This document shows positions 47,427-56,819 of a stretch of DNA of 63,332 nt, in pieces (position 1 is the stretch's first letter; each line of letters starts with the position of its first letter). The notes beneath the pieces were generated by a model, which saw nothing but the letters and a program-made list of their open reading frames with translations, did no database searches and had not been told where the DNA came from. The DNA lies in assembly GCA_905214225.1 (NCBI GenBank), contig CAJMLL010000007.1, positions 1 through 63,332 of the forward strand. Direction: 5' to 3'. The translations under genes and the position numbers were made by a program. Source of the DNA: an uncultured bacterium. GTDB taxonomy: Bacteria > Bacillota > Clostridia > Peptostreptococcales > Anaerovoracaceae.

Positions 47427-49085
47427 ATGTCTAGAAAAAATTCAGCTGTCGGCGGCGCCGCAATACTGGCCGCCGCGGGAATCATCGTTAAACTTCTCGG
47501 ATTTGCATTCCGTATTCCTCTGACCAGATGGATCGGCGCATCCGGAATGGCGGACTACACACCGGCATACGACGTGTACAGTCTGCTCCTGATCGTCGCT
47601 ACATCCGGTATCCCGGTTGCGATTTCCAAGCTCGTATCGGAACGCTGCGCAGTCGGAGAATATAAGGAAGCGGGACGAGTCTTCCACATCGCGCGTCTTC
47701 TGATGTGGGGCATCGGAATCACCGGATTCCTGATCCTCTGGTTCTTCGCAGACCCGATCGCAAAAGCCATCGGTATTCAGACTTCCGCGCTTTCTATGAA
47801 AGCAACCGCACCGGCGCTTCTGTTCGTCCCGATCATGTCTTCTTACAGAGGATTCTTCCAGGGTCTGCAGATCATGCAGCCGACGGCGCTGTCGCAGATT
47901 GCCGAGCAGATCGCCCGCGTCATCGTCGGACTCGGCGCCGCCTACCTGCTCTTTAAAGGGATGATCCTTCCAAACTCTCTGAACGAAGGGTATACCGGTA
48001 TTGAGGCTCTGCGTCTGAAGGGAGCTGCAGGAGCCTGCCTGGGCGCGTCCGCCGGAGCACTTGCAGGATTCCTGGTTATGATCTGGATCCGCTTTATGTA
48101 CCGCCATATTCTGACACGCAAGGCCGCAAAAGATCACAGCACCGTCCACGAATCCGGAAAGAAGATCCTGAAGCGCATCATCTGGATCGCCTTCCCGATC
48201 ACACTGGCCGCCTGCATCATGCCGATCGTCAACCTGATCGACGTTGCCATCGTCCAGAACCGTCTTACCGGAATGGGCTACAGTTATGAAGCCGCAAAAA
48301 ACCTGTACGGCCAGCTGACCTCCATGGCGGCTCCGATCATCAGTTTCCCGCTGGTTCTGATCCAGGCCCTGACTGCTACGATTGTTCCTATGGTTTCCAG
48401 GTCCTGGAAACTGAAGAATCATGATCTCCTGGAGCGCGACTGTATCTTCGGTTTCCGCGCCTCCCAGCTGATCTCTCTGCCATGTATCGTCGGCATGATC
48501 GTCATCGCACAGCCGATCCTGATCCTGTTCTACGGCGATCAGGCACGGCGCGCTCCGGCAGCTGCATCCTGTCTGCAGATTTACGCCATCAGCTTCTTCT
48601 TCCTTTCTCTGGTCAGCATCGCCACATCAATGCTCCAGGGTCTGGGAAAGCAGCATATTCCGGTCATCAACCTGTTCATCGGAATCGCGCTGAAAATCTG
48701 CATCACCTGGACACTCACCGGCATTCACGCCATCAACGTCAGAGGCGCCGCCATCGGAACAACCTGTTCCTACTGTCTGGCTTCTATCCTGGACATCATC
48801 GCACTGAAGCGCATCACAGGAGTAAAGCTCGAGCTTGTCCGGAGCCTTGGAAAGCCGCTGATCGCCTCTCTCGTCATGGGTGCTGCGGTTCTCGGAACCA
48901 ACTTCGTCATGTATAAGCTGACTTCCAGCCTGTACCTGAATACCATTGTGGATATCCTCGTCGGCATGATTGTTTACGGATTTATGACACTGGCCGTACA
49001 TGCCCTGAGCGAAGAAGAAATCGCCCACATGCCGCATGGAGACAAGATCCAGCGCATAGTGGACAAGTTCACGAAGAGAAAGTAA
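47427..49085 (+). CDS. SpoVB/MurJ-like lipid-linked oligosaccharide flippase
   Basis: 552 residues, about 14 membrane helices, MVF/polysaccharide-transporter branch of the MOP superfamily. Begins SAVGGAAILAAAGIIVKLLGFAFRIPLTRWIG, which is typical of Bacillota YtgP/SpoVB. Contains SSYRGFFQGLQIMQPTALSQIAEQIARV. Likely moves lipid II or another undecaprenyl-linked precursor across the membrane. Single plus-strand gene with its own terminator. Confidence 0.9.
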   Translation: MSRKNSAVGGAAILAAAGIIVKLLGFAFRIPLTRWIGASGMADYTPAYDVYSLLLIVATSGIPVAISKLVSERCAVGEYKEAGRVFHIARLLMWGIGITGFLILWFFADPIAKAIGIQTSALSMKATAPALLFVPIMSSYRGFFQGLQIMQPTALSQIAEQIARVIVGLGAAYLLFKGMILPNSLNEGYTGIEALRLKGAAGACLGASAGALAGFLVMIWIRFMYRHILTRKAAKDHSTVHESGKKILKRIIWIAFPITLAACIMPIVNLIDVAIVQNRLTGMGYSYEAAKNLYGQLTSMAAPIISFPLVLIQALTATIVPMVSRSWKLKNHDLLERDCIFGFRASQLISLPCIVGMIVIAQPILILFYGDQARRAPAAASCLQIYAISFFFLSLVSIATSMLQGLGKQHIPVINLFIGIALKICITWTLTGIHAINVRGAAIGTTCSYCLASILDIIALKRITGVKLELVRSLGKPLIASLVMGAAVLGTNFVMYKLTSSLYLNTIVDILVGMIVYGFMTLAVHALSEEEIAHMPHGDKIQRIVDKFTKRK

Positions 49086-49111
49086 AAGGAGTTAATAACA
49101 AGCTGTTAAAA

Positions 49112-49146
49112 GGCATCAGCCGGATCTCTCCGACTGATGCCTTTTT
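49112..49146 (+). terminator. Terminator after the flippase gene
   Basis: GGCATCAG-c-CGGA-tctc-TCCG-a-CTGATGCC followed by TTTTT. Confidence 0.85.
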
Positions 49147-49228
49147 CATAAGCGGCCGCAGAACGGCGGCTGGCTTCTCTGTCAGGAAACACCTGAGATG
49201 TATCCCTTATATAAAGATCTTTCTTCGA

Positions 49229-51325
49229 TTAACGCTCGCTGAACAGCAGGTCGGAATAGGTCGGGAACGGCCATGCCTCCTTGTCTGTCAGAACTTCCAG
49301 CTGGTCTGCGTATTCGCGGACTTCTGCCATTGCAGGAAGTACAGAATCGTGGAAGTAGAGCATGCCTTCCTTATCTCCTTCCGGAGCGGAATCCAGTGTC
49401 TTCTCCAGTGCGGAAGTCTTATCTGCCAGCTTGTCGGTCAGATCGCCCAGATCCTTAACCAGCGTGGACTCGTAGGATGCAGATGCACCGGCGCCCTTCT
49501 TCAGCTCAGCTCTCTTCGCAACCTTAGCGGCATAAGCGGAAACTGCAGGCAGAATCTGCTTCTTTGACATGTCGACCATGGTTCTTCCCTCGATATTCAG
49601 AACGGCTGCGTAGTTCTCCATGTGAACAGCGCCTCTGGCATCCATCTCTTCCTTCGTGTAAATTCCGTGGCGGATCATCAGGGCCTCGTTCTTCTCGGAA
49701 ACATATGCCGGCAGAGCCTCTGCGGAGGACTTCAGGTTAGCAAGACCTCTCTTCTCAGCCTCTTCAATCCACTCGTCGGTGTAACCGTTTCCATTGAAGA
49801 TGATTCTCTTATGCTCCGTGAATACACGCTTGATCAGGGAAGACAGAGCCTTCTTGAAGTCGTCCGCCTTCTCCAGTTCGTCAGCAAACTGATCCAGCTC
49901 GTCTGCCATCATGGTATTCAGAACGATGTTCGGTCCGGAAATGGACTGGGAAGATCCCAGCATACGGAACTCGAACTTGTTTCCGGTGAATGCCATTGGA
50001 GATGTACGGTTTCTGTCGGTGTTGTCCTGACGGATTTCCGGAAGGACATCAACGCCGATTTCCAGTGTCTTCTTCTTACTGTCGTGATAGCTCTTGTCAT
50101 CGTTGATCAGTGCGTCGACTACAGCCGTCAGATCGTCTCCGAGGAAGATGGACATAACTGCCGGTGGTGCCTCCTGAGCGCCCAGACGGTGATCGTTTCC
50201 GGCAGAAGCAACCGTTGCTCTCAGGAAGTCCTGATACTCATCTACGCCCTTGACAAAAGCTGCAAGGAACAAGAGGAAACGGGCATTCTTGCTCGGCGTC
50301 TTGCCCGGCTTGAACAGGTTCTCGCCGGAATCGGTGGACAGTGACCAGTTGTCATGCTTACCGGAACCATTAACGTACTCATATGGCTTCTCGTGAATCA
50401 GGCAGACGAATCCGTGACGGTCTGCAACCTTCTTCATCAGCTCCATAGCCAGCTGGTTGTGGTCACATGCTGTATTGGCATCGCTGTAGATCGGCGCCAT
50501 CTCATGCTGAGCCGGCGCAACCTCGTTATGCTTGGTCTTGGAGAGGACACCGACTTTCCAGAGCTCTCTGTCCAGGTCTTCCATGAAGGCAGAAACTCTC
50601 GGCTTGATCATTCCAAAGTAATGATCCTCCATCTCCTGCCCGCGCGGCGGCTTTGCTCCGAACAGTGTGCGTCCGGCAAGACGCAGGTCCTCTCTCTGGT
50701 TGTACAGCTTTTTGTCAACAAGGAAGTACTCCTGCTCCGGTCCTACCTGTGCGGTCACGCGCTTCGTCTCTGTGTCTCCGAACAGACGCAGGATGCGGAC
50801 TGCGGAATTGCTGACTACTTCCATGGAACGCAGCAGCGGCATCTTCTTATCCAGCGCTTCTCCAGAATAAGAGCAGAAAATAGTCGGAATGTACAGGGAA
50901 TCTTCCTTGACGAATGCGAAGGAAGTCGGGTCCCATGCTGTATATCCTCTGGCTTCAAATGTGCTTCTCAGTCCTCCTGAAGGGAAGGAAGAAGCATCCG
51001 GCTCGCCCTTGACCAGTTCTTTTCCAGAGAACTCCATGATGATCTTTCCGCCGCCTGTCGGACGGATAAAGCTGTCATGCTTCTCTGCAGTAGCGCCTGT
51101 CATCGGCTGGAACCAGTGAGTGAAATGTGTAGCCCCCTTGGAAACTGCCCACTGTTTCATGGCCTCGGCGATTTCATTAGCCGTTGCCAGGTCCAGTGTC
51201 TTTCCCTCAGTTACGCACTCTTTCCAGGCCGTAAAGGAAGCCTCGGAAAGCTCTTCTTTCATTGTTTCCTCGTTAAATACCATGGAACCGAACAGTTCCG
51301 GCATCTTTTCAAGATCTTTTTCCAT
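49229..51325 (-). CDS. glnN: Glutamine synthetase type III
   Basis: 698 residues from ATG 51325 (MEKDLEKM), with CAGGAG 9 bases upstream; the frame can also begin at a TTG ten codons earlier, which has no site. GSIII marks: the long length, THWFQPMTGATAEKHDSF, AQVGPEQEYFLVDKKL, TKHNEVAPAQHEMAPIY, and the nucleotide/glutamate site ASAGNDHRLGAQEAPPAV. Makes glutamine from glutamate, ammonia and ATP as a dodecamer. It precedes no nitrogen-regulatory gene here. Confidence 0.97.
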   Translation of the reverse strand: MEKDLEKMPELFGSMVFNEETMKEELSEASFTAWKECVTEGKTLDLATANEIAEAMKQWAVSKGATHFTHWFQPMTGATAEKHDSFIRPTGGGKIIMEFSGKELVKGEPDASSFPSGGLRSTFEARGYTAWDPTSFAFVKEDSLYIPTIFCSYSGEALDKKMPLLRSMEVVSNSAVRILRLFGDTETKRVTAQVGPEQEYFLVDKKLYNQREDLRLAGRTLFGAKPPRGQEMEDHYFGMIKPRVSAFMEDLDRELWKVGVLSKTKHNEVAPAQHEMAPIYSDANTACDHNQLAMELMKKVADRHGFVCLIHEKPYEYVNGSGKHDNWSLSTDSGENLFKPGKTPSKNARFLLFLAAFVKGVDEYQDFLRATVASAGNDHRLGAQEAPPAVMSIFLGDDLTAVVDALINDDKSYHDSKKKTLEIGVDVLPEIRQDNTDRNRTSPMAFTGNKFEFRMLGSSQSISGPNIVLNTMMADELDQFADELEKADDFKKALSSLIKRVFTEHKRIIFNGNGYTDEWIEEAEKRGLANLKSSAEALPAYVSEKNEALMIRHGIYTKEEMDARGAVHMENYAAVLNIEGRTMVDMSKKQILPAVSAYAAKVAKRAELKKGAGASASYESTLVKDLGDLTDKLADKTSALEKTLDSAPEGDKEGMLYFHDSVLPAMAEVREYADQLEVLTDKEAWPFPTYSDLLFSER

Positions 51326-51570
51326 AAGGTTGGTCTCCTGTATTCCTTTATACAATAATTGAAATGGTTTTACTGAGATGTTTCAGCGGATTGTTTCTGC
51401 GTCCTCAGGGAGGATGCGGAAAACTATTCCCTCCTGTTCTGTTTCTACTTATCATTTCTCTGTACCCTTTCCCGATTTTCTGATGGACAATGTCTGTCTT
51501 TATCCTTTCCGGGCCGGCGGCTTCCCTGTTTCCGTCAGCCCGTTATATTCTTGCTTTTCTGCTTTTGTCC

Positions 51571-53151
51571 CTATTTACCGCTTGCTCCGTAGTTGCTGAG
51601 TACTCTCGCGGACGGATCATCGACGTTGCAGCCTTCCCATGAACGGTTTGGCATCCAGTAATCCTGGATCATCTGTGCCTGTCCCGGGTAGTATTTCTCG
51701 AAGATCTCACGGTAGAGCAGGCTTTCCTTGGTAAACGGACGGCAGTAGGTGTATCTGCTGCTCAGGCGGCGGAACTCGTCGTCGGTGTAGCACTGCTCGG
51801 CGTACTCTTTCAGATCGTCAACCATGGAATGGCCGACGGCATCGGAGAATGCGGCTTTCTGTCTCCACAGAATGTCGTCCGGCAGGATGTGATCCTTCTC
51901 GAATGCATGGCGGAGCAGATATTTACCCATCTTATAGTGGTTCATCTTCATGTCCGGATCGATGGACAAAACGTACTGGACAAAGTCAGTATCGCCGAAT
52001 GGCACTCTGGCCTCCAGTGAGTTTACAGAAACGCAGCGGTCTGCACGGAGAACGTCATACATATGAAGTTCGTGAACACGCTTTACGGATTCCTGCTGGA
52101 AGGCTTCCGGTGACGGAGCGAAGTCCGTATATTTATATCCGAACAGCTCATCGGAAATTTCTCCGGTCATCAGAACTCTGACATCTGTTGTTTCGTGAAT
52201 CTTCTTGCAGCAGAGGTACATGCCGAGGCTGGCTCTGATGGTGGTGATGTCCCAGGTTCCCAGAAGCTTGATGACTTCCGGAAGTGCGTCCAGGACGTCT
52301 TCTCTGGACATGTAGAAGGATGTGTGATCTGCACCGATGAAGTCGGCAGCTTCCTGCGCGTACTTCAGGTCGATCGGGTCGCTTTCCATGCCGATGGCAA
52401 AGGTTCTGATCTTGCGTCCCAGGAGCTTGGCGCTGATTGCGCAGACCAGACTGGAGTCCAGTCCTCCGGAAAGGAGGAATCCCAGCGGTGCGTCTGCGTC
52501 CAGTCTTTCTTCTACAGAATGGATGAGCTTGGCTCTGATCTGCTCGCAGACGGAATCGAGGTCGTCCTTAACCACGGATGTTACATGTGTAATTTCTAAG
52601 TAGGAATGGAATTCTCCGTCCTTGTAGTAATGTCCCGGCGGGAACGGCTTGATGCGCTCGCACATACCTTCCAGGTTCTTCGCCTCGCTGGCAAATACGA
52701 TGCCGCCCATCTTGTCATAGCCGTAATATAAAGGACGGATTCCGATTGGATCTCTGGCGGCGATCAGTTTATCCTGACGTCCGTCATACAGAATCAGCGC
52801 GAACTCGGAGCCGAGCTCTCTGAACATGTCTGTTCCCAGTTCGTTGTAAAGCGGGAGAAGGATTTCACAGTCGCTTTCGCTGACAAAATGATATTTTGAA
52901 TCGAGTTTTTTCTTAAGCTTTCTCCAGCCGTAAATTTCGCCGTTGCACACGATGGAGTCAGATCCCAATGTGAATGGCTGCATGCCGGATTCATCCAGAC
53001 CCATAATCGCAAGTCTGTGGAATCCCAGGTATCCGGACGGCGTCTCCATGAAACGCGTCATGTCAGGACCTCTGGATTTGGTTCTCTGGAAGAACGGCTG
53101 AATCTCTTCTGGGCTGTAAGTCTTTTTCTCAAAACCGATAATTGAACACAT
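51571..53151 (-). CDS. asnB: Glutamine-hydrolysing asparagine synthetase B
   Basis: 526 residues from ATG 53151. Cys2 directly after Met is the Ntn-glutaminase nucleophile (MCSIIGFEKK). The glutaminase domain (1-200) has HRLAIMGLDESGMQP and SIVCNGEIYGWRKL. The synthetase domain has the PP-loop LGFLLSGGLDSSLVCAISAKLLG, then MTGEISDELFGYKY and the catalytic region near KMGKYLLRHAFEKDHILP. Makes asparagine from aspartate, glutamine and ATP. Controlled by the T-box in its leader. Confidence 0.97.
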   Translation of the reverse strand: MCSIIGFEKKTYSPEEIQPFFQRTKSRGPDMTRFMETPSGYLGFHRLAIMGLDESGMQPFTLGSDSIVCNGEIYGWRKLKKKLDSKYHFVSESDCEILLPLYNELGTDMFRELGSEFALILYDGRQDKLIAARDPIGIRPLYYGYDKMGGIVFASEAKNLEGMCERIKPFPPGHYYKDGEFHSYLEITHVTSVVKDDLDSVCEQIRAKLIHSVEERLDADAPLGFLLSGGLDSSLVCAISAKLLGRKIRTFAIGMESDPIDLKYAQEAADFIGADHTSFYMSREDVLDALPEVIKLLGTWDITTIRASLGMYLCCKKIHETTDVRVLMTGEISDELFGYKYTDFAPSPEAFQQESVKRVHELHMYDVLRADRCVSVNSLEARVPFGDTDFVQYVLSIDPDMKMNHYKMGKYLLRHAFEKDHILPDDILWRQKAAFSDAVGHSMVDDLKEYAEQCYTDDEFRRLSSRYTYCRPFTKESLLYREIFEKYYPGQAQMIQDYWMPNRSWEGCNVDDPSARVLSNYGASGK

Positions 53152-53164
53152 AATAAAAACACCT

Positions 53165-53492
53165 CCGGATATCACATGCAGCTCGTCCTAAAACGTTAGG
53201 ACGAATAGCTGCTATCCGCGGTGCCACCTAATTTATCATACGCTGTACGCATGATCCCTTTCTGAGTTCTATCAAACCCGTGTGAAATAACGATCACAAC
53301 TCGTATCCCTTACTGATCATCCGTCCTCATTCTCCTTACTGATGTCGGAGAACTGATAAATGACGTTCTGTTCAAAGCTCCTGAGTGTTCTTCACGAAGC
53401 GCCTGCGTCAGAAGTTCTCACTATCCTTCCATCACTGTAACCGGCTTTCAACGCTACTTTTCTCAATCAACGCTGTGTTATATTTAATTTAT
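53165..53492 (-). promoter_or_regulatory. T-box riboswitch leader of asnB
   Basis: On the minus strand the hallmark T-box sequence AGGTGGCACCGCG (about 53229-53217) is present. Upstream is a stem I region with an AGTA-type motif (near 53460) and several AAC triplets near 53400-53380, fitting an asparagine specifier. Downstream a strong hairpin forms (GCAGCT...CGTCCTAA/TTAGGACG...AGCTGC, extended by CGGATA/TATCCG). It has no U-run and ends at the GGAGG ribosome site of asnB. That suggests control of translation rather than termination. The exact specifier codon was not resolved. Confidence 0.88.
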
Positions 53493-53498
53493 GCACTT

Positions 53499-53527
53499 AC
53501 TATACCCCCGATTTTGTTGTGCGTCAA
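53499..53527 (-). promoter_or_regulatory. asnB promoter
   Basis: On the minus strand TTGACG (53527-53522), 17 bases, TATAGT (53504-53499), placing the RNA start near 53492 and the T-box at the head of the transcript. Confidence 0.75.
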
Positions 53528-53586
53528 TAGTTTTTATTAGATTTTTTGTGTATAAATGGCAATTCATTTATGATATCGGAGGATTT

Positions 53587-53637
53587 ATGTATCTACAAAC
53601 CACACGCCGGCTGCGCCAGACAGTAAAAAAAACATGA
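53587..53637 (+). CDS. Possible 16-residue leader peptide
   Basis: GGAGG (53578-53582) lies 4 bases before an ATG that opens MYLQTTRRLRQTVKKT and then a stop. It is very basic. A hairpin with a T-run (about 53634-53658) follows, about 150 bases before the ROK kinase. Could be an attenuator peptide or chance. Confidence 0.25.
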   Translation: MYLQTTRRLRQTVKKT

Positions 53638-53804
53638 TCTGCATGACGCAGAAGCATCTTTTTTCCTCTATATTCCGGTAGAAGTCCACTGCAAATCAGC
53701 GTATAATAGATTATGCAGGAATAAACTGAAAAAGCAAAATACAATCCTGACGAGAGCCATTCTGAACACGCTCTCGGACACCGGAATTTATGAGGGCAGA
53801 AACT

Positions 53805-54779
53805 ATGAGACATCCCTATATTCTTGCCGTCGATCTCGGCGGGACATTTATAAAATTCGGTCTTTTCACGGATAAAGGAGAATGTGTTTACCAGTGGAAA
53901 ACGGAAACCATGCTGGAAAACAGCGGTGATTTCATTCTGACGCAGATTGCGGAGGAAACCGAAAAGACCTTTCACTATCTTCAGCTTCCCCTGTCTTCTC
54001 TGGGCGGAATCGGCGCCGGTGTTCCCGGTCCGGTCATTGGCGGAAAAGTCATCAACCGCTGTGTAAACCTGGGATGGGGCGTTATTGATCTCCGGGAACA
54101 GTTAGGCAGTCTGCTGGCTCAGAAAGGCTTCGGCAATGTGTACATTCAGGCACTGAACGACGCCAATGCCGCCGCGCTGGGTGAATATTACGACGGCGCG
54201 GGAAAGGACTACCGGGACATCGCCCTGGTCACACTCGGTACTGGAATCGGCTGCGGGATTATTCTGAACGGCCATCTGCGGGAAGGCGCATTCGGAGGAG
54301 CCGGTGAAATCGGACACTTCCTGATGAACACGTCAGAAAAGGAATACTGCGGATGCGGAAAGCGCGGATGTCTGGAGCAGTACGCAGCTGCAGGCGGAAT
54401 CGTCCGCCGCGCGGAAAAACAGATGAAGCTGTCGGATACCCCTTCGCTTCTCCGCCATCTTCCGGACCTGACCGCAAAGGATGTTCTGGATGCCGCAAAG
54501 GAAGGGGATCCCTTCGGCATGGATGCCGCAAGATATGCGGGAGAAATGATCGGAAGGGCTCTGGCTTACATCTCCGGAGTTGTTGATCCGGACGCCTTCC
54601 TGATCGGAGGCGGAATTTCTGAAGCAGGAGAAATTATTCTTCAGCCGATTAAAGAATCATTCTTAAAGAACTGTTTCCACGCATCCAGAGATGCAGTCAT
54701 CCGGACTGCGGAACTGAAAAATGAGGCCGGCATCCACGGCGCTTTCCACGCTGTACACCTTACCCTTGAGGAACGCTGA
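53805..54779 (+). CDS. ROK family sugar kinase
   Basis: 324 residues from ATG 53805, chosen because GAGGG lies 8 bases upstream. Phosphate-binding ILAVDLGGTFIKFGLF, the catalytic-Asp region ALNDANAAALGEYYDGAGK, VTLGTGIGCGIIL, and the ROK zinc motif with cysteines in YCGCGKRGCLEQYAAAGGI. Zinc His is in EIGHF. Likely a glucokinase-type enzyme (or N-acetylmannosamine/fructose kinase). Upstream a TATAAT lies near 53702. Confidence 0.9.
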   Translation: MRHPYILAVDLGGTFIKFGLFTDKGECVYQWKTETMLENSGDFILTQIAEETEKTFHYLQLPLSSLGGIGAGVPGPVIGGKVINRCVNLGWGVIDLREQLGSLLAQKGFGNVYIQALNDANAAALGEYYDGAGKDYRDIALVTLGTGIGCGIILNGHLREGAFGGAGEIGHFLMNTSEKEYCGCGKRGCLEQYAAAGGIVRRAEKQMKLSDTPSLLRHLPDLTAKDVLDAAKEGDPFGMDAARYAGEMIGRALAYISGVVDPDAFLIGGGISEAGEIILQPIKESFLKNCFHASRDAVIRTAELKNEAGIHGAFHAVHLTLEER

Positions 54780-54938
54780 ACCCGGAAAGACATACGATAA
54801 TCATGTGAATATCACTGTACTGTGCATCACTGCGGGGGCGGTTATCGGGGCAGCCGTCCGTGTTTCCTCTGCAGTTATTTTTTGTCCACAGAGAAAACGT
54901 ATCCGCAGAATGCAGCAGAAGGAAGGACTCCAAAACAA

Positions 54939-55520
54939 ATGAAAGAAGGAAAAGATATCGAAAACATCCAGGTCGGATCCCGCCTGAAAAAGCTCCGTGG
55001 AAAAAGGAAGATGAGCATTGCTGCACTTTCCGAGGCTTCCCAGGTCAGCACCGGCCTGATCAGCCAGATTGAGCATGACAAGGTAGTTCCGTCGGTAGTA
55101 ACACTTTGGCGGCTTTCTCAGGCTCTGGAGACCAGTATTTCCTACTTCTTTGAAGAAGCAGAGGCGCCGGCACATCACGTACTGAAAAAAGGCTCCCAGC
55201 GCAGGCTGATTACGGACAAGGGCCATACTGAGTACACGCTCTACACCCCTTCCGATCCGACCCGCACGCTGGACATGTGCAAAGTCTGTATTCAGCCGGG
55301 GCAGAGCATCGAGAAGGACTCTGTGGACCTGGTTTCCCACGAAGGCGAAGAATGCGGCGTTGTCCTGGAAGGCGAGCTGATTGTGCGTATCCGCGATCAG
55401 GAAATTATTCTGAACGAAGGAGACAGCATCACCTTCAAGTCCACAGAACCGCATAAATACCTGAATCGTTCTGACAAACCCTGCATCTCCATCTGGAGCA
55501 TGACGCCGACCTTCTTCTAG
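54939..55520 (+). CDS. HTH-XRE regulator with C-terminal cupin domain
   Basis: 193 residues from ATG 54939; the frame extends upstream but that part is unlike a protein of this family. HTH at about 10-65 (VGSRLKKLRGKRKMSIAALS, TGLISQIEHDKVVPSVVTLWRLSQAL). Cupin_2 barrel at about 110-185 (IQPGQSIEKDSVDLVSHEGEECGVVLEGEL, LNEGDSITFKSTEPH). This architecture (PuuR/SutR type) senses small molecules such as polyamines or sulfur compounds. Follows the ROK kinase by 159 bases. Confidence 0.9.
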   Translation: MKEGKDIENIQVGSRLKKLRGKRKMSIAALSEASQVSTGLISQIEHDKVVPSVVTLWRLSQALETSISYFFEEAEAPAHHVLKKGSQRRLITDKGHTEYTLYTPSDPTRTLDMCKVCIQPGQSIEKDSVDLVSHEGEECGVVLEGELIVRIRDQEIILNEGDSITFKSTEPHKYLNRSDKPCISIWSMTPTFF

Positions 55521-55561
55521 CGGAAGCTGGCGCTGCATGCTGCCTGAACCCGGGGAAAAAC

Positions 55562-55617
55562 AAAAAACTGCCTGCTCACAGTGTCCGATATGGCACTGTG
55601 GACAGGCGGTTTTTATT
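55562..55617 (+). terminator. Terminator after the HTH-cupin gene
   Basis: AAAAAACTGCCTG-ct-CACAGTG-loop-CACTGTG-ga-CAGGCGGTTTTTATT; stem of about 18 pairs with flanking A and T runs. Confidence 0.85.
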
Positions 55618-55690
55618 GCAGTATTTCATGTATGAATGACCGCTGAATCAAATCAGACGCAGGATTCCTTCCCGGATTCCGATACAGCCA

Positions 55691-56653
55691 TTAATATCCG
55701 CGTGTCCGGTCTACAATATTGTGCATCGGCTCTCCTGCCGCATAGCGTCTCAGATTGTCGCAGAAAAGCTCAATGCAGCGGTATGCCGTATATCCCAGCG
55801 TCATATTTCCGGAAATATGCGGAGTCAGAATGCAGTTTTCCGCATTCCAGAGCGGATCATTTTCCGGAAGCGGCTCCGGCGTCATAACGTCCAGCGCAGC
55901 ACCGGCAATGGCTCCGCTGTTCAGCGCCTTCACCAGGGCCTCCTGGTCGATCAGGCTTCCTCTGCCTACATTGATCAGGCAGGCCGTTTCCGGAAGTTCC
56001 TGAAGCTGTTTTTCTCCAATCAGGCCTCTCGTTTCCGGGGTGTCCGGAACGCAGCAGATCAGAATGTCTGTCTCCGGAAGATAACGGTCAATCTGGCTGC
56101 TGGAATCAACGCGGGTAAAATGCTCTCCCGCCGGATGGCCGCTGTGGTTCAGTCCGGTGATCTCACTGGCTCCCATGGCAGCCATTCTCGCAGCCGTCTC
56201 TTTTCCGATATCCCCGGTCCCGAGAATCGTCACGCGGCTTCCTTTGATCGAGCGGATCTTCAGTCCGCCCTTCCATTCTTTCTTTTCCATATATTTCTGA
56301 TACTCTGGAAGGCGCTTCAGCAGCATCAGCGTAACCATGATGATGTGCTCAGAAATCGTCACTCCATAGGCACCTGCGCTGTTGGTCAGAATCTGGCTGT
56401 CATCGGTCATCACGCCCGGCTTCAGATACGGATCCACACCGGCATTCGTGCTGGCGATCCATTTTGCCGCCTTTGCCTGCGGAATCAGCTGCGGCGTGCG
56501 GCAGAGCAGAACTTCACAGTCAGAGACTTTTCCATCCGCTTCCTCCGGCAGATCATACAGCTCAGCCGAGAAACCGCACTCCTCCGCGGTTTTCCGGATC
56601 ATATCCTTCTCCTCTTCCGTCGCAAAATCCAGAACCCCTACTAATTTTCGCAT
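55691..56653 (-). CDS. D-isomer-specific 2-hydroxyacid dehydrogenase
   Basis: 320 residues from ATG 56653 (MRKLVGVLDF), 8 bases after GGAGG; two earlier in-frame ATGs are at or before that site. NAD-binding motif RVTILGTGDIGKETAARMAAMG, the active-site Arg region LICCVPDTPETRG and NVGRGSLIDQEALVKAL, and the Glu/His pair in DVMTPEPLPENDPLW and LTPHISGNM. Probably a 2-oxoacid reductase or a phosphoglycerate-dehydrogenase-like enzyme. Substrate unknown. Confidence 0.92.
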   Translation of the reverse strand: MRKLVGVLDFATEEEKDMIRKTAEECGFSAELYDLPEEADGKVSDCEVLLCRTPQLIPQAKAAKWIASTNAGVDPYLKPGVMTDDSQILTNSAGAYGVTISEHIIMVTLMLLKRLPEYQKYMEKKEWKGGLKIRSIKGSRVTILGTGDIGKETAARMAAMGASEITGLNHSGHPAGEHFTRVDSSSQIDRYLPETDILICCVPDTPETRGLIGEKQLQELPETACLINVGRGSLIDQEALVKALNSGAIAGAALDVMTPEPLPENDPLWNAENCILTPHISGNMTLGYTAYRCIELFCDNLRRYAAGEPMHNIVDRTRGY

Positions 56654-56819
56654 ATTCATTTCCTCCAAATTGATGTTTCATTTCTGTCAGAAACTGCCTG
56701 CCGCCTCACACAGCTGCAGATAATTTTCTATACTCCAGAACATTATATCATCAACTCTCGGAAATCATCCAGAATATCGCTCAGTCAGTTACGAACATTC
56801 CCGATCTCTTCCACGATTT

